A stretch of 18,696 bases of DNA from JANXQE01 sp035651635 (GTDB lineage: Bacteria > Verrucomicrobiota > Verrucomicrobiia > Limisphaerales > UBA8199): the NCBI GenBank assembly GCA_035651635.1, contig DASRFK010000070.1, forward strand, positions 1 through 18,696. The letters run 5' to 3'. A program made the position numbers and the translations under genes. Positions within the stretch are counted from its first letter, which is position 1; every line of letters begins with the position of its first letter. This document shows positions 7,040-14,279 of the stretch, piece by piece. Below the pieces are notes generated by a model. That model was not told the origin of the DNA, made no database searches, and saw only the letters and a program-made list of their open reading frames with translations.

Positions 7040-8941
7040 CTAAATCGAGATCGCGGTGTCGGTCGCGTGAATGTGCAGGTACTCGAGCAACTGTGCCACG
7101 CATTCATTCACAGTCAGCACATCGGTGCGCAACTCGACGTCCGGTTTTAAAGGCATTTCGTACGGGGCGGAGATGCCGGTGAAATCTTTAATCTGTTTGG
7201 CGCGGGCTTTGGCGTAGAGTCCCTTCGGATCCCGCTTCTCGCAAACTTCCAACGGCGCATTGACGAACACCTCGATAAAGCGTCCCTCCGGCAGGATCTG
7301 CCGGACCAGATCGCGATCGGCGCGATAGGGTGAAATGAAGGCAGTGATGCAGATAATGCCGGCATCGGCAAAGAGCTTGGCTACTTGTCCCACCCGGCGA
7401 ATGTTTTCCGCGCGGTCCTTCGCTGAGAAACCCAGGTCCGCCCCCAGGCCGTGCCGGATGTTATCGCCGTCCAGAACATAAGCTTGTCGTCCGAGATTGA
7501 ACAGTTCGCGCTCCAGTTCGGTGGCAATTGTGGATTTGCCGGCGCTCGAGAGCCCCGTCATCCAAACGACATACCCGCAATGGCCATTGCGCAACTCCCG
7601 CTGTTGCACCGTCACTTTGCCCTTGCTCCAGAAGATATTATCGCTCTTGGTATGAGTGTCGTGCGTGCGCCGGGGGTAATTATCGGCCGCAATAATGCCT
7701 CCCCCCGCAACGTCGAATCCGTCGACAATCACAAACCTTCCGGTCGGGACGATTTCGGCATGAACGTCGAAGGCGATGGACGATTTGGTATGCAACGTCA
7801 ACTCCGCGACTTCATAACGGCCAACGAATAGCTCATTTTGCTTGCGCGAAACCGTTTCCAAAGTCGAGGCGTCGATCACCTTCTCAATCGCTTCGATCTG
7901 GCATTCGACCTCCTGCGTGGCCAGTTTCAGTTTATAGGCTTTGCCTTTAGTGAACGGCTGTTTGCCCAGCCAAAAGAGACGGGCTTTGAAACTCGAAAGC
8001 TCGAAAGGCGGGTTGGACTCCAACGCCGCGACCGCGCCGCGTGTCACAAAAATCTGTTCTGTCAGTGTAATGCCAATGGATTCGCCGGCGCTGGCGGACT
8101 GGGCGGTCGGCGCGTTCCAGCGTTCGATCGTTTTAACCGTGCTCACCTTGTTGCTGGGCGAGAACACGAGCCGATCGCCCACTTTGATCGAACCGCTTTC
8201 CACGCGCCCCGCGAGGATCCGCCGTTCATCGAAGCGGTAAATATCCTGGATGGGAAACCGCAGCGGCTGATTCTTGGGCAGTTCGGCCATCTTGAACTGG
8301 TCCAGCGTCTGCAGCACTGTCGGTCCGTGCCACCAGGGCATGTTGGGACTGAGCGCTGCGATGTTGTCACCGTGCTTGGCCGCCATGGGCACAAAGATCG
8401 AAGGCTCAACCCCAATCGTCCGCAGCCAGGCGCGGTATTCGGCTTCAATCTGGTTGAATTTAGCCTGGCTGTAGTTCTCCAGGTCCATCTTGTTGACCAG
8501 GACCGCGATTTGCCGGATCCCCAGCAGGTTGAGCAGGTATCCGTGCCGGCGGGAATTTTCCTGCACGCCTTCGTGCGCGTCGATTAACAGCAGCGCCGCC
8601 TCCGCGTTGGCCGCGCCGGTGATCATATTCTTTAGAAACTCTTTGTGGCCCGGCGCGTCGATAATCACGTACTGCCGCTTTTTGGTTTGGAACCAGATCT
8701 GCGCCGTGTCGATGGTGATGTTCTGGTCGCGCTCCGATTGCAGCGCGTCCATCAGGTTCGCCCATTCAAACGGCACGCCGCGCCGCTCGGCAATCTTCTG
8801 CAATTGTTCGAGCTTTCCCTCCGGCAGAGAACCGGTGTCGTGAAAGAGCCGTCCGACAAAAGTAGACTTGCCGTGGTCGACATGGCCGACGATGACAATT
8901 TTGAGCTGCTCGGTGGGAGCGGAATGGCCGTTGGATGACAT
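7040..8941 (-). CDS. cysNC: Sulfate adenylyltransferase subunit 1 / APS kinase fusion
   Basis: The 633-residue protein joins two enzymes. Residues 1-430 are the EF-Tu-like GTPase subunit of ATP sulfurylase: G1 GHVDHGKST (19-27), switch region ITIDTAQ, G3 DAPGH (95-99), G4 NKMD (150-153), then two beta-barrel domains. Residues about 440-633 are adenylyl-sulfate kinase: P-loop GLSSAGKST (463-471), DGDN (491-494), FISPYR (535-540) and DPKGLYAKAR (571-580). With CysD it makes APS from sulfate and ATP, driven by GTP hydrolysis. The fused kinase then phosphorylates APS to PAPS. The fused form is the NodQ/CysNC type. All motifs are intact. It is the last gene of the operon, 39 bp after cysD and followed by the terminator at 6959-6985. 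No strong Shine-Dalgarno was found before the ATG. Confidence 0.95.
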   Translation of the reverse strand: MSSNGHSAPTEQLKIVIVGHVDHGKSTFVGRLFHDTGSLPEGKLEQLQKIAERRGVPFEWANLMDALQSERDQNITIDTAQIWFQTKKRQYVIIDAPGHKEFLKNMITGAANAEAALLLIDAHEGVQENSRRHGYLLNLLGIRQIAVLVNKMDLENYSQAKFNQIEAEYRAWLRTIGVEPSIFVPMAAKHGDNIAALSPNMPWWHGPTVLQTLDQFKMAELPKNQPLRFPIQDIYRFDERRILAGRVESGSIKVGDRLVFSPSNKVSTVKTIERWNAPTAQSASAGESIGITLTEQIFVTRGAVAALESNPPFELSSFKARLFWLGKQPFTKGKAYKLKLATQEVECQIEAIEKVIDASTLETVSRKQNELFVGRYEVAELTLHTKSSIAFDVHAEIVPTGRFVIVDGFDVAGGGIIAADNYPRRTHDTHTKSDNIFWSKGKVTVQQRELRNGHCGYVVWMTGLSSAGKSTIATELERELFNLGRQAYVLDGDNIRHGLGADLGFSAKDRAENIRRVGQVAKLFADAGIICITAFISPYRADRDLVRQILPEGRFIEVFVNAPLEVCEKRDPKGLYAKARAKQIKDFTGISAPYEMPLKPDVELRTDVLTVNECVAQLLEYLHIHATDTAISI

Positions 8942-8980
8942 GGCTACACTAGGAAGACCGGACTGTTTAACTCCAAAACC

Positions 8981-9793
8981 TCACATATAACCGTCGCGAC
9001 GTAACTTTTCAAAAGCATCTTCGCTTTCCTTATCCTGCGCGCGGCCGGAACGTTCCGGCGTGCGGGTGTTGCGCAGTTCTTCGATAATATGACGAACCGT
9101 TTTTGCATTGGACTTAATCGGCGTCGTGCAGGGCGCGCAGCCCAGGCTCCGGTACCGCTGCCCGTTTTCATCGGCAAAATAGAGTGGGATCACGGGAATG
9201 TTTTCCCGCTCGATGTACTCCCAGACGTTCAGCTCGGTCCAGTGGAGCAGGGGATGGATCCGGATATGAGTTCCTTTGGCGAAATCCGTCTTGAACTGGT
9301 CCCAAAGCTCCGGCGGCTGATCCTCGACATTCCATTCCATGTTCTTGTCGCGCGGGCTGAAGTACCGTTCCTTGGCGCGGGTAGGTTCCTCGTCGCGCCG
9401 CACGCCCACGATGACCCCGGTGAAATGGTGCTTGTCCAGCACTTGTTTGAGGGCGTCTTTCTTCAAGGTGCCGCAACATTCGACGCGGGTGGCCTTTCCA
9501 TTCGGAAAAGTCACACCGCTCTTGAGCACTTCCTCGTTTTTGCCCACCACCAACTGCAGCTTCCAATCTTTCACCAGCTTGTCGCGGTACTCGATCATCG
9601 AGGCGATCTTGTACGTCGTATCGACGTGCACGAGCGGAAAGGGCACATGGCCCAGGAACGCTTTGCGCGCCAGCCACAGCAACACCGTGGAATCTTTGCC
9701 GATGCTCCATAACATCGCGAGGTTATCAAATTTATTGAACGCCTCACGGATTATGTAAATGCTCTGATTTTCCAGTTTCGATAGGTAATCCAT
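8981..9793 (-). CDS. cysD: Sulfate adenylyltransferase subunit 2
   Basis: The 270-residue protein carries the PP-loop SIGKDSTVLL at residues 30-39, which binds the pyrophosphate of ATP. Other family motifs are FPLVHVDTTYK, GVRRDEEPTRAKERYFSPRD, HPLLHWTELNVWEYIERENI and the C-terminal RDGYM. It is the catalytic ATP-sulfurylase subunit that forms APS, working with the GTPase part of the next gene. It is about 30 residues shorter than the E. coli protein but complete at both ends. It lies 96 bp after cysH and 39 bp before cysNC on the same strand. Confidence 0.96.
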   Translation of the reverse strand: MDYLSKLENQSIYIIREAFNKFDNLAMLWSIGKDSTVLLWLARKAFLGHVPFPLVHVDTTYKIASMIEYRDKLVKDWKLQLVVGKNEEVLKSGVTFPNGKATRVECCGTLKKDALKQVLDKHHFTGVIVGVRRDEEPTRAKERYFSPRDKNMEWNVEDQPPELWDQFKTDFAKGTHIRIHPLLHWTELNVWEYIERENIPVIPLYFADENGQRYRSLGCAPCTTPIKSNAKTVRHIIEELRNTRTPERSGRAQDKESEDAFEKLRRDGYM

Positions 9794-9822
9794 AGAAAAT
9801 ATCTTAGGCCTATTCTGCCTCC

Positions 9823-9851
9823 GGCCCGGCTCACGTGAGCTTTTGCGGGCC
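9823..9851. repeat. Nested palindromes in the cysH-cysD gap
   Basis: A perfect 12-bp palindrome, GCTCACGTGAGC (9829-9840), is flanked by GGCCCG (9823-9828) and CGGGCC (9846-9851), which also pair. They form a two-layer hairpin. A further near-palindrome, CTGATTCGAGTCAG, lies about 25 bp beyond on the cysH side. This is inside the operon, and no T run follows on the minus strand. It may influence mRNA stability or differential expression of cysI-cysH versus cysD-cysNC, or bind a regulator. Confidence 0.5.
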
Positions 9852-9889
9852 TTCTCGGGATTTTGGCCAATCTGATTCGAGTCAGACTC

Positions 9890-10582
9890 TCAGCCGCCGG
9901 CTGGTGCTGGCGCCACCGCCGTCGCCGTGGGCGCGACGGCTTTGCCGCCCCAGGCCGCGTGCAGGCCGCATTCCCTTTTTTCGTCCGCTTTGGCCGGATC
10001 GAAATAATCCCACTCGTTGGGCAACCCGAAATTCGCCAGGTACTCTTCCATGTCCGGGTCGGTCAGGTAAAATACCGGACTAACCTTTAGCGCGCCAAAA
10101 TTCGCGTCGTGGCCGACGATGTCCATCCCGGCCCGATGTGCGTTTTGCACTTTGCGCAGGGCCGTGATCCAGACCGTGGGCGCCAGTTCGCGCATGCCGC
10201 GTTGAAAGGGTTCGAGTTTCATCAGGGCGCTGAATTGTTTCAAGCCGGCTTCGTCCTCCGGATTCGGCACTGGCCCATGGAGCGCGTCTCGATGGGCGGC
10301 GGAGATCCGAGGCAGGTACGGCTTCAGATTCAAGTTGAGCCGTTGCTGTAAATCTTCGGCATGTTTATACGTGGCCGCCCGGTTATACCCATGATCGACC
10401 CAAAGCACGGGGATGTCGGGTTGCACCTGCACGCACAAATGCAGCAGCACCGCCTCGTAAGGTCGAAAGTTCGTCGAAACGACAGCCCGTCCGTGCGCCT
10501 GGCCAATGGCCCAGCGTGTGATTTCCAGGGGCGAACGGTCGCGCAGTTCGCGATTCCAGTGTGCGATTTGGTCCGGGGTCAT
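9890..10582 (-). CDS. cysH: Phosphoadenylyl-sulfate (PAPS) reductase
   Basis: The ATG at 10582 overlaps the cysI stop as ATGA, and the protein is 230 residues. A longer frame to 10636 would run 58 bp into cysI and is unlikely. Visible motifs are VVSTNFRPYEAVLLHL (the divergent PP-loop), LWVDHGY (60-66), ITALRKVQN, KVSPVFY and the redox motif KRECGLH near the end, with C205 as catalytic cysteine. The paired cysteines of [4Fe-4S] APS reductases (CC...CxxC) are absent, so the thioredoxin-dependent PAPS-reducing class is favoured. This agrees with an APS-kinase domain in the same operon. The last 20 residues are a low-complexity Ala/Pro tail. The STNFRPYE loop differs from the usual SSSFGxxS and deserves an alignment check. 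Confidence 0.9.
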   Translation of the reverse strand: MTPDQIAHWNRELRDRSPLEITRWAIGQAHGRAVVSTNFRPYEAVLLHLCVQVQPDIPVLWVDHGYNRAATYKHAEDLQQRLNLNLKPYLPRISAAHRDALHGPVPNPEDEAGLKQFSALMKLEPFQRGMRELAPTVWITALRKVQNAHRAGMDIVGHDANFGALKVSPVFYLTDPDMEEYLANFGLPNEWDYFDPAKADEKRECGLHAAWGGKAVAPTATAVAPAPAGG

Positions 10583-12270
10583 GCGTGCGATAAAACGGGT
10601 TGAGCGGTTTTCTCGGCCCAAAGAACGCGCGCGCAATAATCGCCGAAACGTTCCCCAGGGGTTTTTTCGGATTGGTAGCGGGTCAAAACCGTGCGCAGCT
10701 CGTTCATGAGATCATCGGTTTTCACCGAGTCTTTATACAGCCGATTGAGCCGGGTGCTGGCTTCATTGCCGCCCAGGTAGATCTGGTATTTATTAGGCGC
10801 TTTGCCCACGAATGCGACTTCCGCCATATAAGGCCGAGCACATCCGTTCGGGCAGCCGGTCATTCGGACGATGAGTTCCTCATCGCGCATGCCTACTTCC
10901 CCGAGCAAACCTTCGATCCGCGTCACGAAATCAGGCATGATCCGCTCCGATTCCGCTAAGGCCAGGCCGCAGGTTGGCAGCGCCGGACATGCCATTGATG
11001 CCAGGCGGGTCCGGCTGAACGGGTTGGCGGCCGACACGCCGTGCTCGGTCAGGACTCGATCGATTTCTACCCGTTGCTCGGGTTTGATATTGACCATCAA
11101 AAGGTTCTGCGATGCGGTCAGCCGGAATTCGGGCCCAAATCGCTCCGCCACCTGACGCAGCCCTGTCTTGAGCCGATAACCGTTCTCGTCGCGAATCCGG
11201 CCGTTCTCCACGAATAATCCCAGGAAATAGTTGCCGTTGGTTTGTTTATGCCAGCCGAGGAGATCACCTTGAGCGGTGAAACGAAAATCTCGCGCGGGTC
11301 CCAACTTGCAACCGGCCCGCTGCTCGACTTCCTGCCTGAACCAATCGACCCCGCGTTCTTCGATCACGTACTTCAGGCGCGCGTGTTTGCGGTTCGTCCG
11401 ATCGCCAAAGTCCCGATGAACCGTCACCACCGCCTTGGCCACCGTTTCGAGTTGGTCCGGCGTCAGAAAGCCAATCACGTCCGCCAGGCGCGGGAATGTC
11501 AGTGCATTTCCATGCGACATCCCCATGCCTCCTCCGGCCAGCAGATTGTAGCCCGCCAGCTTCCCGTTTTCTGCGATGACAATGAACCCGAGATCATTGG
11601 TGAAAATATCGATGTCGTTCAGTGGCGGAAAGACAAACGCAGTTTTGAACTTCCGCGGCAGGTACGTCTTGCCGTAAAGCGGGTCAACGAAGCTGGCATT
11701 CTCGGGCGAGCTCAGGTCGAGCTGTTTGCCCTCAATCCAAATCGTGTGATACGCGCGCGTCTTGGGTGCCAAGGCATCGGATAAGCGCCTGGCTTCTGCC
11801 AATACATGGTCGACTAGCGGACTCGTCGCCGGCGTCGGTGGCGCCATCACATTGCGTTCCACATCACCGCAGGCCGCAATCGTGCTGATCAGCGCCTCAT
11901 TCAGGCACTGCATCGTCCGGCGGATGTTCGCTTTGACGATGCCGTGAAATTGAAAATCCTGCCGGGTAGTGATGCGCAACGTATTGTTCGCGTAATGCGT
12001 TGCCAGGTCATCGCACGCCACATACTGTTTTGCGCTCAGTACCCCTCCAGGAAACTTGGTCCGCACCATCATCTGGTAATGCTTGGCCACTTTCCTCTTG
12101 TCCCGGTCGTCCTGCTGATAGATCCCGTGGAATTTCAGGAACTCGTAATCATCCTCCGAGAAGTGGTCAGCGGCTGGGTCCAGGAGCGTTTGGGCAATGG
12201 TTCCCGCCAACGTCGTATTGTTGGCTTTCAAGCCCTCGTTGCGGCTCAGTTTAGGCTCCGGCGGAATCAT
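10579..12270 (-). CDS. cysI: Assimilatory sulfite reductase hemoprotein subunit
   Basis: The 563-residue protein closely matches the E. coli CysI length of 570. Siroheme/[4Fe-4S] ligands are present as CPALPTC (C428, C434) and TGCPNGC (C473, C477), the expected C-x5-C and C-x3-C pairs. Substrate-site sequences TTRQDFQFHG and GGGMGMSH are also present. It reduces sulfite to sulfide with six electrons. No flavoprotein partner (cysJ) or ferredoxin is in the window, so the electron donor is unknown. It is the first gene of the operon, with a promoter at 12296-12324 about 25 bases upstream and an ATGA overlap with cysH. The ATG at 12270 has no clear Shine-Dalgarno. Confidence 0.96.
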   Translation of the reverse strand: MIPPEPKLSRNEGLKANNTTLAGTIAQTLLDPAADHFSEDDYEFLKFHGIYQQDDRDKRKVAKHYQMMVRTKFPGGVLSAKQYVACDDLATHYANNTLRITTRQDFQFHGIVKANIRRTMQCLNEALISTIAACGDVERNVMAPPTPATSPLVDHVLAEARRLSDALAPKTRAYHTIWIEGKQLDLSSPENASFVDPLYGKTYLPRKFKTAFVFPPLNDIDIFTNDLGFIVIAENGKLAGYNLLAGGGMGMSHGNALTFPRLADVIGFLTPDQLETVAKAVVTVHRDFGDRTNRKHARLKYVIEERGVDWFRQEVEQRAGCKLGPARDFRFTAQGDLLGWHKQTNGNYFLGLFVENGRIRDENGYRLKTGLRQVAERFGPEFRLTASQNLLMVNIKPEQRVEIDRVLTEHGVSAANPFSRTRLASMACPALPTCGLALAESERIMPDFVTRIEGLLGEVGMRDEELIVRMTGCPNGCARPYMAEVAFVGKAPNKYQIYLGGNEASTRLNRLYKDSVKTDDLMNELRTVLTRYQSEKTPGERFGDYCARVLWAEKTAQPVLSHA

Positions 12271-12295
12271 AAGTTAAACACTAATGTTAATAAGG

Positions 12296-12324
12296 ATTAT
12301 GCCTGCTGGACCATATTCTGTCAA
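12296..12324 (-). promoter_or_regulatory. Sigma-70 type promoter of the sulfate-assimilation operon
   Basis: The minus strand carries a perfect -35 box, TTGACA (12324-12319), a 17-bp spacer and a -10 box, CATAAT (12301-12296), one base off consensus. Transcription would start near 12289, leaving a leader of about 19 bases before cysI. That is too short for a riboswitch, so control is more likely by a DNA-binding regulator. Confidence 0.75.
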
Positions 12325-12375
12325 ATCCAAACCTGTTTTCAAGCCAGACACGAGTTTCGCGAGGCCAAATTCTAA

Positions 12376-12462
12376 GACACGAATTTCACGGATTTTCGCG
12401 AATTCCAGCTCCATTTAGGCCGCTTCCCGCGATAATTCGTGTGAATTCGTGCAATTCGTGTC
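12376..12462. repeat. Large inverted repeat made of CACGAATTT-like units
   Basis: The arm at 12376-12404 starts GACACGAATTTCACGGATTT. The arm at 12434-12462 ends CGTGCAATTCGTGTC. They are inverted copies matching at about 24 of 29 positions, with a 29-bp centre. Each arm contains about three tandem 9-bp units of the type CACGAATTT. A weaker direct copy, GACACGAGTTT, begins at 12347. The element lies upstream of both the divergent cysI operon and the response-regulator gene. Similar AT-rich CACGAATT strings are, from memory, dispersed intergenic repeats in several phyla. I know of no agreed function. Nothing was recognised in 12463-12605. Confidence 0.7.
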
Positions 12463-12605
12463 GTGCAGAAGTGTCCAGAAATGGGATGGGTGGGCTAACT
12501 GGCGTTCCAAAAAAGCGTTGGTCAATGGTGCTGGTACCACAGGTGCTCTTTACAAACCCGCGATTAGCAGGCGAGAGGCTTACTGTGCCTGAAGGGCTGC
12601 TTTAG

Positions 12606-14036
12606 ATGAGACGATCAAACATGATTACGGCCCAATTGCTGCCCGCCGGTGGGGAAAACAACTCCGGCGGAGCAAGCAATGTGCATCGGCTTGGGACGGG
12701 ACGGCGGCGTGCGCGTCCGGTCTTGCGCCGGTCACTCGAATTAGCGGCGGTGGTTTTGTTGCTGTGCGAGCAGGGAGTGATCGCCGCGGGACAGGACCAA
12801 CCCGCCAAGCTTAACATTACGAGTCAGGAAGCCCTCGAGAAGTTTATTGCGCATCAGGAAGCGAGCCTTACGAACCAACTTCAGTTGGCCCAGCGACAGG
12901 CTCAAGCCAGCGGTCAATCCGGCGACGGGTTCGTCACCTGCATGATGATATTGGCTGGTCTGGTTACGGCCATCATCGCCCTGCGCAAAGTATTGCCGGT
13001 GCTGGCGGCGCCTTTCCTCGATGATGTTGATCCTTGTATGCCAGCTCCGGGTCCGACCGAGCCTGACGAGCACGAACAAGCCTTTTCTAGTTACCTGGAA
13101 AAAATCAATGCCCAGCAAAAGCCCGCCACATCTGAGGCCGCCCTGGGACAGGCAGCCGAGGGACAAGGGCTGGGTGCCGCACCGGATGGCCTATTGGCGC
13201 CTCCGCGGGCTCAGTCAGCTTTCCTGGACCACGTCAATGCTCTGGACCAGGTAATGTCGGTGCGAGCGCTGTTCCTGGAACTCAACCGGGCAAGCGATCC
13301 CAGTGCGCGCAAAGAGGGTTTGTCGAACTTGCTTGAAGCGGTTCGGGGTCTGCGCAAAGGACTGCGGGTTTCAGCCGCTTATCCGGTTGGGCAAATGGCA
13401 TCTGCACTCGAGGGCCTGCTCAGCCAGGCCGCCGAGCGCGAGGAGAACCTAAGCACTTCAGTTGTGCGCACGCTGGCTGGCGCGATTGATTTGCTGCCAT
13501 CGTTGTGCGGCCCGGGCATCCGCTCGGATTTAGCCACTAACCCTCCGATTGCGCTGCTGGCGGTTGACGATGATGCCGTGATTCGCCATGCCCTTAGCTG
13601 TGCCCTCAAGCGCGTCTGGGCTCGACCGGACCTGGCCCAGAATGGGCAGGAAGGTCTCGGGCTGGCTGAGGGTCGGGCATACGACTTGGTGTTTGTGGAT
13701 ATCGAAATGCCCGGTATGGATGGCTTCGAGTTGTGCTATCGGATTCACGGCACCACACTCAACGCCGTCACCCCGGTGGTGTTTGTCACCAGTCATAACG
13801 ATCTAGCCTCCCGCGCCAGGTCCTCTCTCGTTGGCGGCCAGGAATTTCTGGGCAAACCGTTTCTGAGCGGAGAATTGACCTTAAAGGCGCTTACCCTTGT
13901 CCTCATGCGCCGGCTCCAGGCGTGCCTGCCACGCGGGGTCCCGGAGTCTCAAAGCGCCGCACCGGGCGCGAACGACCCCACACCCGTGGGTCCCCAGGCC
14001 CAAGTCGCTCAGATCGAGCAAGCCGTCTCGGTGTAG
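12606..14036 (+). CDS. Membrane-anchored response regulator with C-terminal receiver domain
   Basis: The 476-residue protein begins with an Arg-rich segment. A hydrophobic stretch follows at about 44-62 (signal anchor or cleavable signal), then a Gln-rich probable coiled coil at about 70-105. A clear transmembrane helix lies at about 109-128 (FVTCMMILAGLVTAIIAL). A Pro/Ala-rich linker leads to a helical domain at about 205-305 that resembles a histidine-phosphotransfer bundle but has no evident phospho-His. The receiver spans about 315-435: acidic pocket D321-D323, phospho-acceptor D365 in FVDIEMPGMDG, T395 in VTSHND and K417 in GKPF. It would receive phosphate from an unseen kinase. No DNA-binding or enzymatic output domain follows; only a 35-residue Pro/Ala tail does. 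It stands alone, so its partner is not in the window. The ATG at 12621 is an alternative start. Confidence 0.8.
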   Translation: MRRSNMITAQLLPAGGENNSGGASNVHRLGTGRRRARPVLRRSLELAAVVLLLCEQGVIAAGQDQPAKLNITSQEALEKFIAHQEASLTNQLQLAQRQAQASGQSGDGFVTCMMILAGLVTAIIALRKVLPVLAAPFLDDVDPCMPAPGPTEPDEHEQAFSSYLEKINAQQKPATSEAALGQAAEGQGLGAAPDGLLAPPRAQSAFLDHVNALDQVMSVRALFLELNRASDPSARKEGLSNLLEAVRGLRKGLRVSAAYPVGQMASALEGLLSQAAEREENLSTSVVRTLAGAIDLLPSLCGPGIRSDLATNPPIALLAVDDDAVIRHALSCALKRVWARPDLAQNGQEGLGLAEGRAYDLVFVDIEMPGMDGFELCYRIHGTTLNAVTPVVFVTSHNDLASRARSSLVGGQEFLGKPFLSGELTLKALTLVLMRRLQACLPRGVPESQSAAPGANDPTPVGPQAQVAQIEQAVSV

Positions 14037-14123
14037 GTCGGTCGGCTTTACCCTTTCCGTCTGCTGTGATGGCAATCTTTGCACGCGGGCATTTACAATT
14101 TCAGCGCCTCGCCCATTCGGGTC

Positions 14124-14151
14124 TCGCCACTCGCCACTCGTCACTCGCCAC
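14124..14151. repeat. Tandem 7-bp repeat (TCGCCAC, four units)
   Basis: Units lie at 14124-14130, 14131-14137, 14138-14144 (TCGTCAC) and 14145-14151, and a decayed fifth unit follows. They sit in the 243-bp gap between the response-regulator gene and pfp. No promoter with good -35 and -10 boxes was found in this gap. TTGACA occurs at about 14176 but has no matching -10 box. Confidence 0.7.
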
Positions 14152-14279
14152 TTGTCTTGCAGCACTTCCTCTTTGACACGGTGCCAGTGCATTGGCAAGG
14201 TTGCGGCTTAATTTCGGCAAGGGCTGCGGATATTTAGGGGCCGAAAAGTGAAATGAACTAATGAAATGTTGAGGAAACT

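Noticed and set aside
7838..8587. 249-codon open frame on the plus strand
   Set aside because: It is entirely antisense to cysNC and has no recognisable domain.
12271..12295. SAM or other sulfur-related riboswitch ahead of cysI
   Set aside because: The predicted leader is only about 19 bases because the promoter lies directly upstream, too short for a riboswitch.
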